Shown piece after piece: positions 8,378 through 18,925 of a stretch of 39,155 nucleotides of DNA. The DNA lies in contig NZ_SLVV01000022.1 of the NCBI RefSeq assembly GCF_004340465.1, positions 1-39,155 of the forward strand, read 5' to 3'. A program made the translations under genes and the position numbers. Below the pieces are notes generated by a model. It was not told where the DNA came from. It made no database searches and saw nothing but the letters and a program-made list of their open reading frames with translations. Each line of letters starts with the position of its first letter. Within the stretch, counting starts at the first letter, position 1. Source of the DNA: Mesobacillus foraminis (GTDB lineage: Bacteria > Bacillota > Bacilli > Bacillales > Cytobacillaceae).

Positions 8378-9210
8378 TTTGAACCCTCCACCTTGACGAT
8401 TTTTCTGTTTGTAAGCTCAAGTGCTGCTTCGATTCCTTTTTGAAGGGAATTCTTAGTTGTAAACTGGTTCAGATCAATGCCCAGGCTGACAATTGTCTGG
8501 GCTATCTCAGGACGGATCCCGCAGAGCATGCACTTGGCTCCTATCAGCCTTACCGCATCTGCCGCCTGTATGATATGATGCGCGACCATTGTATCAACAA
8601 CAGGCACTCCTGTTATATCTATTAATACTACCTCCGACCGATGCTTTACAGCTCCTCGCAACAAATTCTCCATAATTTGCTTGGCCCGTTCTGTATCGAT
8701 GGTGCCCACCAGAGGCATTACAGTAATTTTATCAAAGACTGGAATTAAAGGTGCAGAAAGCTCCTGAAGGGCAATTTTCTGAAGAGAAACTGTCTTTTCC
8801 CATGTAATGGAATAAATGCTGACAATTTCATTAGTGATCGGGGTTACCCATCCATCAAACTCCAATATGATGTCAAGCTGGTTATCCTTTGTGATGATCC
8901 CGCTTTCCTCCATTCTGTGAAACACAATGGTTGAAAAGGTATGAAGACCCTTGGTAACAAAGGTGAGCGGCCAGCCTAGACGTACGACTTTTTCTGCAAA
9001 GTCGGTTAAACGTGTATTATAGTCTTCCTTTAATCCTTTTATGTTCGCTATGATTAAATCGATAAACTCCCGACTTGTACTTGTAAATACCTGATCGGAA
9101 ACAACCCTTACCACCCTGTCATCCGCAGTTTCCTTGGTTGTTTTGATCCATTCTTCGAGAATATCTAGTTTATTTGCCTCGATGAACTCAAAAATCAGCT
9201 TGTTCACCAT
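8374..9210 (-). CDS. rsbR: RsbR (RsbRA), stressosome sensor protein
   Basis: 278 aa. The N-terminal non-heme globin-like domain (about 1-140) would form the stressosome turrets; the C-terminal STAS domain keeps two threonines in the phosphorylation motifs GTIDT (Thr173) and VVDT (Thr207), spaced 34 residues like Thr171/Thr205 of B. subtilis RsbRA. First gene of the eight-gene operon. The ATG follows GGGGGG at 9210. A perfect sigma-B promoter lies just upstream. Confidence 0.95.
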   Translation of the reverse strand: MVNKLIFEFIEANKLDILEEWIKTTKETADDRVVRVVSDQVFTSTSREFIDLIIANIKGLKEDYNTRLTDFAEKVVRLGWPLTFVTKGLHTFSTIVFHRMEESGIITKDNQLDIILEFDGWVTPITNEIVSIYSITWEKTVSLQKIALQELSAPLIPVFDKITVMPLVGTIDTERAKQIMENLLRGAVKHRSEVVLIDITGVPVVDTMVAHHIIQAADAVRLIGAKCMLCGIRPEIAQTIVSLGIDLNQFTTKNSLQKGIEAALELTNRKIVKVEGSK

Positions 9211-9525
9211 ATCCCCCCATTTCTGCCTTACAAAGTTTTTTTAATACCCTCTTCCTTATAAAGTTAAACATAATAAAAAAAATATGTTGAAATTATTCAC
9301 TTCGTATAACTTGCCTTATTTTAATTTAATGATATCCTCGTGTTTCCGTCAAATATATTTACTTTCTTTCTTCTATTGTTACCTAATTTTAATATGGACT
9401 AAAAAGGTCTTTTTTTCTCACAACCTGTTTTTAAGTTCAAAAAAAACAAGCCTTGAACTTAAGCTTGTTTTTCCTTCTATTTTTCTGTAAATATTTTTTC
9501 GCATTCTCAGAGCAGAGACAAAAGA
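9211..9525. other. AT-rich intergenic region between ndoA and rsbR
   Basis: It holds the sigma-B promoter at 9244-9269, a weak sigma-A candidate on the minus strand (TTGACG near 9351), and an AAACAAGC/GCTTGTTT hairpin at 9444-9470 followed by a T run on the minus strand, which may be a second terminator or a leader attenuator. No credible ORF. Confidence 0.6.
9244..9269 (-). promoter_or_regulatory. Candidate sigma-B promoter before rsbR
   Basis: Minus strand GTTTAA (9269-9264), exactly 14 nt, GGGTAT (9249-9244): a perfect match to the sigma-B consensus, about 34 nt before the rsbR ATG. In B. subtilis I know only a sigma-A promoter here. A possible sigma-A promoter (TTGACG, then TTAAAT 17 nt on) lies about 60 nt further upstream. 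Confidence 0.7.
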
Positions 9526-9556
9526 CAAAAAAACGCCCTGTGTTGAATAGAGCGTG
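9526..9556 (-). terminator. Terminator after ndoA
   Basis: A 7-bp stem ACGCTCT/AGGGCGT with a 9-nt loop is followed by TTTTTTTG on the minus strand. It largely separates the toxin gene from rsbR. Confidence 0.8.
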
Positions 9557-9563
9557 CAATCAT

Positions 9564-9914
9564 TTAAAATTCAATAAGGCCTAAACTTATCTGAAGGGCT
9601 TCATCCACTTTCCCCATCATTTCGTCATCGAGATGGGTAATCTTATCGGTTAGGCGCTGTTTGTCAATTGTACGAATTTGTTCCAATAATATGACCGAGT
9701 CTCGTTCAAAACCGTAACGCTTCGCATCAATTTCAACATGCGTTGGCAGCTTCGCTTTTTGGATCTGAGCGGTAATGGCTGCAATAATTACTGTGGGACT
9801 AAACCGATTCCCGATGTCGTTTTGGATGACAAGTACAGGGCGGACGCCGCCTTGTTCAGAACCAACAACTGGGGATAGGTCCGCAAAATAAACGTCACCA
9901 CGTTTGACAATCAA
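9564..9914 (-). CDS. ndoA: NdoA (EndoA/MazF) mRNA endoribonuclease toxin
   Basis: 116-aa MazF/PemK toxin, nearly identical to B. subtilis NdoA by memory. The start [18 protein letters not shown] and the [12 protein letters not shown] stretch carry the active-site region. It cleaves mRNA at UACAU in B. subtilis. It follows its antitoxin by 4 nt. Confidence 0.97.
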   Translation of the reverse strand: MIVKRGDVYFADLSPVVGSEQGGVRPVLVIQNDIGNRFSPTVIIAAITAQIQKAKLPTHVEIDAKRYGFERDSVILLEQIRTIDKQRLTDKITHLDDEMMGKVDEALQISLGLIEF

Positions 9915-9918
9915 CGGA

Positions 9919-10200
9919 TTATCCTCCGCTAACTAAACGTTCGACTGTGTGTTCTGCCTCGTATTCTGCCTGAAATGCTTCTGATGCAATCGTTAGGTTG
10001 ATTTTGGCCATTTCCATATAGCCGCGTCTCATCGATTCGCGAATTTGTCTCTTTTTCCTATCGCGCAAGTACATTTTAGTTGCCTGATAAATGAATTCAC
10101 TTCGGTTGACGTTTTCCTGTTTTGCAAAGCCATCTAGTTCCATCAATAGATGCTGCGGTAACTTCACCAAGATCTCAGTTGTTGCGCTGGATTCAGACAC
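9919..10200 (-). CDS. ndoAI: NdoAI (MazE-type) antitoxin, ribbon-helix-helix
   Basis: 93 aa. An N-terminal ribbon-helix-helix DNA-binding domain ([19 protein letters not shown]) is followed by a toxin-binding tail ([12 protein letters not shown]) conserved in B. subtilis. GTG at 10200 is preferred to ATG at 10206: GGAGG is 9 nt away and the protein then begins (M)SESSATTEI like the B. subtilis one. It neutralises NdoA and may autoregulate. Confidence 0.93.
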   Translation of the reverse strand: MSESSATTEILVKLPQHLLMELDGFAKQENVNRSEFIYQATKMYLRDRKKRQIRESMRRGYMEMAKINLTIASEAFQAEYEAEHTVERLVSGG

Positions 10201-10382
10201 AAACATACACCTCCACCATCATCACTACATACCGTCTAAATTCTTTGTTTCTCTACCATTTTTAATATTATCACTAAATCCGCCTGATGCAAAGGATATT
10301 CGGCAATTCTATTGTATTATCCGCCAAAAAATTAAACTTTTATGCACGATTCACTTATTATGGCATTGACAGAAAATACTTC

Positions 10383-11546
10383 CTACTTGGTCACGAGAGG
10401 GTTGATCAAGCCCACCGTTTCCCCATGTTCCTTATAAATCCTTGGGACTCTTGCAGAAATTAAACAGGGAACTTCGTAATTAATGGTCTCTAATTTTTTC
10501 GCAATCTCATCAACTGAAACCATGTCGGCCTGCTGTTTTCCAATTAAGGTCACCATTGTGCCGGCAGGAATCTCAAACGGGAGCCTGATCATGCATTGGT
10601 CCATACAGATTCTTCCGACAATCGGCGCCCTGATCCCCTCCACCAGAACTTCCTGGCCACCAAGACTTCTGATCCAGCCATCCGCATAGCCAATAGGGAG
10701 TGTGCCAATCCACTCATCCTCTTTCGCTTCATAGGTTGCTCCGTAGCTCACCTTTTCCCCTTTTTTCAGCTTCTTGACATGAACCAGCCTGGAGTGCAGG
10801 GAAAAGGCCTCATTCAGTTTAATCGGCAATTCAGGCTTTATTTCCTGCGATGGCGTCAGGCCATACATGACGATACCAAGCCTCACCGCATTAAACCGGG
10901 CAGAGCGGAACCTGAGAGCAGCGGCGGAATTGCTGCTGTGGACAAGCCGCGGGCGCTTCTTTAGCACACTCACCATTTCCTCGAACCGTTCCAGCTGCTG
11001 CTTGAAATAGCCGGTCTCCAGCTCGTCTGCTGTTGCAAAGTGAGTAAATATGCCATCCAGCCTCAGGCGGGAATCCTCGGCAATTGCGGCTTCAGTTGAT
11101 ATCAATTCTTCTGTTTCACGCATCCCAATCCGGCCCATTCCCGTATCAAGCTTGATATGAAGGGAAAGCTGCGAGCCGGGATGGAGGAATTCCCTTGCTT
11201 TTTGAAGCCAGTCCAGCTGGAAAACTGTCAGCGTAATGCTGTTGTCCGCTGCTAAATTAACATCCTCCGGCCTGCTTGCCCCCAGTACAAGGATTGGCTC
11301 GTTAATTCCCTTTCCCCTGAGGGAGAGCGCCTCATCCAAAAAGGCCACTGCCAGGATGGAGGCCCCTGCCTTCAATGCCGCTTTTGCAATCTGTATATCT
11401 CCATGACCGTAGGCGTTAGCCTTGACTACCGCCATGATCTGTACATCCTCGGGCAGGTTTTCCTTAACCCCTCTGACATTGGCTGCAATGCAGTCGAGAT
11501 TGACCTCTGCCCATGTGTCCCGATAAAAACAACCTTGCTCAACCAC
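10383..11546 (-). CDS. alr: Alanine racemase
   Basis: 387-aa fold-type III PLP enzyme making D-alanine for peptidoglycan. [12 protein letters not shown] carries the PLP lysine (about residue 43), VSYGATY the second catalytic tyrosine, and [10 protein letters not shown] the C-terminal barrel motif. The start is GTG at 11546 with AAAGGAAG about 9 nt upstream. The alr-ndoAI-ndoA order is as in B. subtilis. D-Ala feeds Ddl and MurF encoded further upstream. Confidence 0.96.
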   Translation of the reverse strand: MVEQGCFYRDTWAEVNLDCIAANVRGVKENLPEDVQIMAVVKANAYGHGDIQIAKAALKAGASILAVAFLDEALSLRGKGINEPILVLGASRPEDVNLAADNSITLTVFQLDWLQKAREFLHPGSQLSLHIKLDTGMGRIGMRETEELISTEAAIAEDSRLRLDGIFTHFATADELETGYFKQQLERFEEMVSVLKKRPRLVHSSNSAAALRFRSARFNAVRLGIVMYGLTPSQEIKPELPIKLNEAFSLHSRLVHVKKLKKGEKVSYGATYEAKEDEWIGTLPIGYADGWIRSLGGQEVLVEGIRAPIVGRICMDQCMIRLPFEIPAGTMVTLIGKQQADMVSVDEIAKKLETINYEVPCLISARVPRIYKEHGETVGLINPLVTK

Positions 11547-11635
11547 TCATTACACTTCCTTTTAAATCCGTTCAAGCTTTTTTTCTTCCCCTATTATCAG
11601 ACTACTTCTCAATAGTTGTCAAATCAGGAGGAATT

Positions 11636-11668
11636 TCAAAAAAAACAGGCCCTTTCTTGGAGCCTGTC
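11636..11668 (-). terminator. Terminator after ydcC
   Basis: An ACAGGCTCC/GGGCCTGT stem is followed by eight T residues on the minus strand. Confidence 0.85.
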
Positions 11669-11681
11669 TGCATTCCTCAAC

Positions 11682-12695
11682 TTATTTCTCGACATCGCCT
11701 TGCACAGATTTGGCCACCATTACCATTTCTTCCGGTGATAAGTTCGAAGAAGCAAGCATATATTCAACACCCTGATGAGTCCACCTGATGCTATTTTCCG
11801 ATTGCGCTCCAATTGTAAAGCCCAAGTCAACTATATTGCCGTTTACGGAAACTGGAGAGGCACCGTCATCCATCACACCCGCTTTTTCCTGGACCAAAGT
11901 ATAGGATTTTTCACCGCCGTAGGTAAGTACAATGCGCTTGCCATTTGCGGTCTCCATCACCTTTTCATCCTTCAGAGTCACACCTGGAAGGTCGGCAACT
12001 GGATATTTGACAGTAAACTCTTTATCGCTACCAGCGGCCATTACAGGAACTTCGAGCTGGGAAGCCGTCATATTTTTCTTCATATCGAAGGCATCCTTGT
12101 CAAAGTCCGCCCCAATTTTGACATCAGAAAATTCGACTGTAACAAGGGCGTTCCGGTCAGAGTCCATCACTTTTACACTGACTGGAGCTAAATCTTTTTT
12201 ATTCAGCTTGATTTCCTGGAGAGGAAGCATTTGACTATTTTGATAGCGTGTTTTTGTCTCGAAGACATAATGCTGCTTTGTCTCGGAGAACTTTGCTTCC
12301 TTATCCTCAAGGATATCCTGTACCAAAGACTCATACAGATAGGCCTGGCTGCTATTTTGCGGCCAGCTGCTTTGGAAACGGAAGCTTTTGTTTAGTGCAG
12401 GTGTTAAAACAAATACCCCGTCGTCGTTTCGAAGGATCATCTGGCTTTGGTCTTTCTGGGCATTTTTCAGGTTAACCCGATAATAATCCGGATCTTTATG
12501 CCAAATCTCCACCTCGTATACCTGCGGATCCGATCCCATTTGCAGAGTCATTTTCGCGTTAGCCTTATAGCTCTTGAGATCCGTCAGCGCTTCATCCAAA
12601 TCCTTGACAACAGATTCCTGCGATTTAGCACCGCACGCAGCCAAAGCAAACATAACCATCAGCCCGGCGAGAAGCAGCATAAACCTTTTCTTCAT
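11682..12695 (-). CDS. ydcC: Lipoprotein YdcC (LolA/GerS-like)
   Basis: 337 aa with a lipoprotein signal: MKKR, a hydrophobic stretch, then lipobox LAAC (Cys21), so the mature protein is anchored outside the membrane. The body is beta-rich with no catalytic motif. It occupies the place of B. subtilis ydcC between acpS and alr; that family is described as sporulation-linked and LolA/GerS-like. The fold assignment rests on family knowledge rather than on a motif here. Confidence 0.8.
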   Translation of the reverse strand: MKKRFMLLLAGLMVMFALAACGAKSQESVVKDLDEALTDLKSYKANAKMTLQMGSDPQVYEVEIWHKDPDYYRVNLKNAQKDQSQMILRNDDGVFVLTPALNKSFRFQSSWPQNSSQAYLYESLVQDILEDKEAKFSETKQHYVFETKTRYQNSQMLPLQEIKLNKKDLAPVSVKVMDSDRNALVTVEFSDVKIGADFDKDAFDMKKNMTASQLEVPVMAAGSDKEFTVKYPVADLPGVTLKDEKVMETANGKRIVLTYGGEKSYTLVQEKAGVMDDGASPVSVNGNIVDLGFTIGAQSENSIRWTHQGVEYMLASSNLSPEEMVMVAKSVQGDVEK

Positions 12696-12847
12696 TCCTT
12701 CAACCCCTTTTTTAGTCTTAGTTCAACGTGGAAAGGGAAAGAAAAGACAGTCCACAGCTATAATCCCGCCGCCTGGTCTTGTCTCCCCTGTTGCACTATG
12801 AATATATGAGACAACCTAGGGGATTATGACCCGTCCGATGACAAGCT

Positions 12848-13210
12848 TTAAAGATTTTGTATTTTTTCAATGACTACCTGAGCAGCTGCGTACTCACGGC
12901 AGTGCGTAATGGAGAGATGGACTCCTTCCGAAAAGGGTTTGGAAACAAAGGGCTTTCCTTCCGGAGTGGTTTCAATCTCGATATCCTGAAAAGACATCTG
13001 CTTGCCAATACCTGTCCCTGCAGCCTTTGAAAAGGCCTCCTTGGCTGCAAAGCGCCCAGCCAGGTACTCCGCTCTCCTCCTGCCTGAAAGGGTTTCAAAA
13101 AAACCCTTTTCTTTTTCAGTCAGAATCCGCTCAGGGAACTTCTCCTGCTTTTGGAGCAATTCGGATATTCTTCCTATTTCAACAATATCAATTCCAATTC
13201 CTTTTATCAT
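12848..13210 (-). CDS. acpS: Holo-[acyl-carrier-protein] synthase
   Basis: 120 aa. It transfers 4'-phosphopantetheine from CoA to ACP for fatty acid synthesis. GIGIDIVEIGRI holds the metal-binding Asp and FAAKEAFSKA the catalytic Glu/Lys helix. The start at 13210 is chosen because AGAAGGAGATAA precedes it and the length matches the family (121 aa in B. subtilis); an upstream ATG at 13243 lacks a site. Confidence 0.95.
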   Translation of the reverse strand: MIKGIGIDIVEIGRISELLQKQEKFPERILTEKEKGFFETLSGRRRAEYLAGRFAAKEAFSKAAGTGIGKQMSFQDIEIETTPEGKPFVSKPFSEGVHLSITHCREYAAAQVVIEKIQNL

Positions 13211-13397
13211 TTTATCTCCTTCTAATTCTATGGCCGTCCGCATATAAAATCATGTATTGAAGGGACTCAGCCAAGTACTGGGGCAGCAGGCATTTCCGGA
13301 CAATTTCTAAAAATCCTCAAAAAAAAGGCTTGCCAATAGTTTTTTCATGCCCAATAAGGCTATTCTTAATTATAAGAGTTTCCCAGGAGGTCCGTAA

Positions 13398-13985
13398 ATG
13401 TTTACAAGAACCGAAAGCTTTAACGAATTCATCAGGTTTTACCCCGCTGTCACATTGATTATTTTGTTCAACCTTCTTATCTTCCTAATGACATCCCTTC
13501 CCATCTTGCCAGGGGATACCATTTTTGAAAGGCTGGCTGGAGTCAATCTCTATATTATGGAAGGCGAGGTTTGGAGACTGGCGACTCCCATTTTTGTCCA
13601 TTCTGGGTTTCCCCACCTGTTGTTCAACAGTTTTTCCCTGGTTTTGTTCGGGCCTGCCCTGGAGCGCATGCTCGGCAAGGCTAAGTTTACAGCCATTTAT
13701 TTACTGACCGGTATCTCTGCAAACGTCGCTACACTTTTCCTTGAACCCATGACCTACATTCATGTTGGATCCAGCGGGGCTATTTTTGGACTGTTTGGCT
13801 TCTATCTTGCTATGATTCTATTCCGCAGAGGCATGCTGTCAAAAGAAAATTCACAAACAGTCATGACCATCGCAGCCATAGGTGTCATTATGACCTTTGT
13901 TCAGCCAAATATAAACATAACAGCCCATATATTCGGCCTGATCGCAGGTCTGTTGATTGGAAGGCTGTTCCTTACTAAACTATAG
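13398..13985 (+). CDS. ydcA: Rhomboid-family intramembrane serine protease (YdcA)
   Basis: 195-aa multi-pass membrane protein. It has the rhomboid catalytic set: HVGSSGAIFG (Ser126 in GxSG), TAHIFG (His177) and the HxxxN-type helix HLLFN (Asn77). It cleaves membrane proteins within the bilayer; its substrate is unknown. CAGGAGG lies at proper distance before the ATG. It diverges from acpS and converges on ydbT. Confidence 0.92.
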   Translation: MFTRTESFNEFIRFYPAVTLIILFNLLIFLMTSLPILPGDTIFERLAGVNLYIMEGEVWRLATPIFVHSGFPHLLFNSFSLVLFGPALERMLGKAKFTAIYLLTGISANVATLFLEPMTYIHVGSSGAIFGLFGFYLAMILFRRGMLSKENSQTVMTIAAIGVIMTFVQPNINITAHIFGLIAGLLIGRLFLTKL

Positions 13986-13992
13986 CTGATGA

Positions 13993-14020
13993 GAAAAAAA
14001 GCGCCGGAAGGCGCTTTTTT
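13993..14020 (+). terminator. Bidirectional terminator between ydcA and ydbT
   Basis: AAAAAAGCGCC-ggaa-GGCGCTTTTTT: a perfect symmetric hairpin with T runs on both strands, serving the convergent genes. Confidence 0.92.
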
Positions 14021-14044
14021 AACTAAAATTTATACGGAAGGCTT

Positions 14045-15535
14045 TTATTGCAAGGGGCGAGCCTGATTTTCCCAAGCTTCGTTTCCCGCTTCGTGAGAAT
14101 ACCACTTGTATATGGATTCCACATCTTCTTCCTCAAGATCGACGACCTTCCCTCCCGAACCGCTGTGGCCAGATTTCACCATTGCCTGAATGGTAGCAAG
14201 CTGCGCCTGCCGCTGAAAGGGACTTTGTTTTATACTCATGGACTGTACTTTTGTTTTTTTCATAAAAACCGTGCTTTTAACAAGGCTTCGGTACCTTAAT
14301 GTCAATATTCCGCTGTCCAGGCTCCATCCGGCATCTTTAAATTCCAGCCAGGACCAAAGCGCAGAGAAAGCCAGCAATAACAGGGACAGGAATCCCCATG
14401 GCCTGAAAAACAAACTTGTTGCTAACACAATTGGGACCGTAATGATCAAGCCTTTCAGCAAATAGCGCCTGAAGGCTCTTGGCGGTGCCGCCTTAAAATA
14501 AGGTTCAAACTGATAATCTTTCAAACATGGCTCAAGCAATTCAGCGATTTTTCGTTTTTTGGCGATTGGAAGAATAAGAACCTTGGAGCTCTCTTCATTG
14601 GCAGAAGAACCTCCTGCACTTTCAACAAAAGCAGAGGCTAATCCAAACAGCTGCCGTATCGGATTTTCGCTGATTCGAACGGCCTGGATCCTGTTTAATG
14701 GAATCGTGAACTGCCGCTTTTCAAGCAGCCCCCTGGTAATCACCAGATCATGATCCGCTTTAACAACCGAAAAACCTGCATATTTAACCATAGTACCAGC
14801 AAAGCTGATCAACCAGGCCAGCAGGAAGCCGCAGAACATGACAAAGGAGATAAATATCACACCATTGGCTGCAAATTCCTCGAACCCTTGGAATACTCTC
14901 TCGTAGGGAATAAATTCCTCGAATTGAAGGATAAAAGCAATGACTGCCGACAGGACAACCCCTACTCCCCCGGAGGTGGATGCTAGCAGGATCAGCTCAC
15001 CCTGGGATATTTTATAAACGTGGGTACCCTCGCTTGGCTGCGCCTCGTTCTCCATTCCGTTTTCGTTTTGTCTTTCCCGTTTTTTTATTGAGACGAGCAC
15101 CTTTTGAATCTGGCTCGCTTCTTCCTTCGTAATCGCAGTAAGGACTGCCTCAGAATCTTCCATCCCCATTGCTCCTGACCCGGCTGTTTCCACCTTTACT
15201 TTTACAAGTCCAAATGGCCTTTGTAAGATCCCTTGGGAAACATCCAGGCTCTGAATCCGCTCAAAAGGGATGTATCGCTTCTTTCTGATAAAAATTCCAT
15301 ACTCGATCCGCAGCTCGCCATGTTCAATGCGATATGTGAACCGAACCCACGAGAGAATACCAAAAACCAGGACAAGGACAAGGACACTTACAGAACCGAT
15401 TAAATAAACTAAATCCCACCCGTTGCCCCGGCTCCCAAAGACGACGAAAACAACGAATGGAATAATCAATTCCTTCAGTTGTTTAAGCGTGTTGACTAAA
15501 GCTGCGATTGGGTGCAGTCTCTTCGGCTCAGACAT
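14045..15535 (-). CDS. ydbT: Membrane protein with bacterial PH (YdbT/DUF304) domains
   Basis: About 496 aa. Hydrophobic pairs alternate with repeated bacterial pleckstrin-homology-like blocks (YIPFERIQSLDVSQG, FTIPLNRIQAVRISENP, VFMKKTKVQSMSIKQSP), three copies in all. The function of YdbS/YdbT is poorly known; homologous pairs have been linked to resistance to antimicrobial peptides, which I treat as family background. The start is one of three successive ATGs (15541, 15538, 15535); the last is best spaced from AGGGTGG. It overlaps ydbS. Confidence 0.88.
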   Translation of the reverse strand: MSEPKRLHPIAALVNTLKQLKELIIPFVVFVVFGSRGNGWDLVYLIGSVSVLVLVLVFGILSWVRFTYRIEHGELRIEYGIFIRKKRYIPFERIQSLDVSQGILQRPFGLVKVKVETAGSGAMGMEDSEAVLTAITKEEASQIQKVLVSIKKRERQNENGMENEAQPSEGTHVYKISQGELILLASTSGGVGVVLSAVIAFILQFEEFIPYERVFQGFEEFAANGVIFISFVMFCGFLLAWLISFAGTMVKYAGFSVVKADHDLVITRGLLEKRQFTIPLNRIQAVRISENPIRQLFGLASAFVESAGGSSANEESSKVLILPIAKKRKIAELLEPCLKDYQFEPYFKAAPPRAFRRYLLKGLIITVPIVLATSLFFRPWGFLSLLLLAFSALWSWLEFKDAGWSLDSGILTLRYRSLVKSTVFMKKTKVQSMSIKQSPFQRQAQLATIQAMVKSGHSGSGGKVVDLEEEDVESIYKWYSHEAGNEAWENQARPLQ

Positions 15536-16007
15536 CATCATCAGCCACCCTTGCAAGCCTTGAAATGGAAACGCGTAGCTCCTCTGCCTCCTCCACATCA
15601 AGAGCTGGAATTTCATGAACAGTTGCCGCTGTAGAAATGGTCACAGTCGACAGCCCATACTTTCTTAAAAGGGGTCCTTGCTGTGTGTCGACATGCTGCA
15701 CTCTCACCATTGGAACTAATGTTCTTTTTATGATAAAGACTCCCCGCTGAAGTTCTATTTCCTGTTCCCTCAGCTCATACCTCCACCGTTTCCATCGCAG
15801 GCCCGGGAAAACCAGAACGAAAAGGTAGGCATAAACCACACATAGTGCAATAACCCCCAAAGTGATCCATAATGGCCAATCAAAAAGTACAGCTAGCGCC
15901 AAAAGTCCAGCGCCAATGAACCAGATAATCAGCGAATGAATGCCGCCGGATATTCTCCATACAGTCAGTGCACGTTCGGATATTCTAGTTTGCGGCTCAG
16001 GAATCAT
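15528..16007 (-). CDS. ydbS: Membrane protein with a bacterial PH domain (YdbS)
   Basis: 159 aa. Two transmembrane segments (about 20-65) precede one PH-like domain (RTLVPMVRVQHVDTQQGP). It is paired with ydbT, whose start lies inside its last codons, so a joint complex is likely. The start at 16007 follows AGGAGGGCGTCCAT and gives the same length as B. subtilis YdbS. Confidence 0.9.
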   Translation of the reverse strand: MIPEPQTRISERALTVWRISGGIHSLIIWFIGAGLLALAVLFDWPLWITLGVIALCVVYAYLFVLVFPGLRWKRWRYELREQEIELQRGVFIIKRTLVPMVRVQHVDTQQGPLLRKYGLSTVTISTAATVHEIPALDVEEAEELRVSISRLARVADDDV

Positions 16008-16117
16008 ATGGACGCCCTCCTGTATTTCCAAATAATGATATCTTCCTCAGTATACATTATCCTACATGTGCAGAGGTTTGTTTTCCACTAAATTGTGATT
16101 TTCATGATTCCCGGTTT

Positions 16118-17083
16118 TTATATCAGCCTGAGACTCGCCTGGTTGATCATTTCAACTCCGTCCATTTGCCTTAAATCTTTCGAAAGCCTGAACAGGGCCT
16201 CATCCTTCCTTTTTGCTTCAATCATACAGTGTATCTCCGGAACAGATCCTTTAATTTTCTCTAAAAACCTCATAAACATGGACGCGTCGATATGGTCGGC
16301 ATGAGCCCGGAAATCCTTTTCAGATCTCGGACTTGAGATATGCATCTTAATCGGGAGGAGGGAATGCTCCCAAGTCTGCTTGATTCTTTCCCATTCCTGC
16401 TCCCAGTCTTCATTTTCAAAGTGTGCAAGATGGTGATGGTAATCGAATACCAGAGGAATTCCCAGCTTTTCACATAGATACAAGGTGTCCTGAATGGTAA
16501 ATGAGGTGTCGTCATTTTCAAGCATGATCATGGACTGCAATGATTGAGGGATCAGCCCCCAATTATGGATAAATTGTTCAAGCGCCTTTTCCTTATCCTG
16601 ATAAGCACCGCCAACATGAAGGACACAACGGTGCTGCGGATCAATTTCCATTCCCTTTAGAAGCGCCTTATGCATGGCAAGTGTTTTGACAGACATATTG
16701 AGCGTATCCGTATTGGTCGTATTCAAGAGAACAAAGTGATCCGGATGAAAATCAACCCTTATCTGTGAGGTCTTTAAATACTCAGCAATGTCTTTTAAGG
16801 GTCTTTTGAGTGCTTTCATATAATTCCAGTCAGGAAGCTCCTGATGATTGGCAAGCGGGACCAGCCTGGAGCTGAGCCTAAAAAATTCAATATCATTGGC
16901 TTTATTGTGTTTGAGCAGTCTTAGACAGTTTTCCAAGTTTGATGCTGCGATTCTTTCCAGCTTCTGAATTGCAGCATCCCGGTCTTTTATCCCCTGAAAT
17001 TGCTTAAAGGTCATCGTTTGAGAGGGAGAGCAATTCTGGAGCTCAACACTCATCGCAACATAACCAAGCTTCACAATGGTCAT
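16118..17083 (-). CDS. uvsE: UV damage endonuclease UvsE (UVDE)
   Basis: 321 aa. A TIM-barrel nuclease that nicks DNA 5' to UV photoproducts, an alternative to UvrABC. Metal-site residues are seen in FHPDHFVLLN, MLENDD, LVFDYHHHLAH, MHISSP and CMIEAK. The start follows AGGAGGAACTGT at 17083. In B. subtilis uvsE (ywjD) is elsewhere, so its position between cshA and ydbS is a local difference. Confidence 0.93.
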   Translation of the reverse strand: MTIVKLGYVAMSVELQNCSPSQTMTFKQFQGIKDRDAAIQKLERIAASNLENCLRLLKHNKANDIEFFRLSSRLVPLANHQELPDWNYMKALKRPLKDIAEYLKTSQIRVDFHPDHFVLLNTTNTDTLNMSVKTLAMHKALLKGMEIDPQHRCVLHVGGAYQDKEKALEQFIHNWGLIPQSLQSMIMLENDDTSFTIQDTLYLCEKLGIPLVFDYHHHLAHFENEDWEQEWERIKQTWEHSLLPIKMHISSPRSEKDFRAHADHIDASMFMRFLEKIKGSVPEIHCMIEAKRKDEALFRLSKDLRQMDGVEMINQASLRLI

Positions 17084-17206
17084 ACAGTTCCTCCTGTGCT
17101 CTTTTACCTGTAGTATTCCAATAGAATGAATTAAAATAGCCCTTTTAAAAGCAAAAAAAGAGAGCATGGAACCATGCTCTCTTGGCTTTTCGGAGGATAA
17201 CTCCCT

Positions 17207-18655
<1,449 letters not shown>

Positions 18656-18827
18656 TCATTCTCCTTTTTCTTGTTCAAATATTTATATTACTTCATAAGT
18701 GGCTGTTTAAGTAGATCTCGGTCATTGCCGTATCTGGTGAAATTGTACACCTTAGTAGAGGGTCGGTGCCAGCACGCTTCAGAATCCAAGCAGGGCTGGC
18801 CTTCCGGAGCGCATTTCAGGTAGTAGC

Positions 18828-18860
18828 AAAAAAGACATTCTCTAATCGAGAGAGCATGTC
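18828..18860 (-). terminator. Terminator inside the cshA leader
   Basis: GACAT-gc-TCTCT-cgatt-AGAGA-ATGTC (18860-18834), then TTTTTTG. The first arm begins at the base next to the short-ORF stop codons. It lies between the putative promoter and cshA, so it would attenuate rather than end a known gene. Confidence 0.75.
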
Positions 18861-18862
18861 AT

Positions 18863-18925
18863 TTACAGGATTTTCTTACGTAGACACTTGTTGTTAATCT
18901 TACCACCTGTAGGAAGGGAATGCAA
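18863..18925 (-). CDS. Candidate 20-codon leader peptide upstream of cshA
   Basis: TTG-initiated ORF of 20 codons, translating (M)HSLPTGGKINNKCLRKKIL, with SD-like GGGGGG ending 9 nt before the start. Its TAA (18865-18863) sits directly before the terminator hairpin, so a terminating ribosome would cover the hairpin's first arm. An overlapping frame (GTG 18948 to TGA 18859, 29 codons) lacks a ribosome binding site. I know no homologue; coding status is inference from layout. Confidence 0.4.
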   Translation of the reverse strand: MHSLPTGGKINNKCLRKKIL

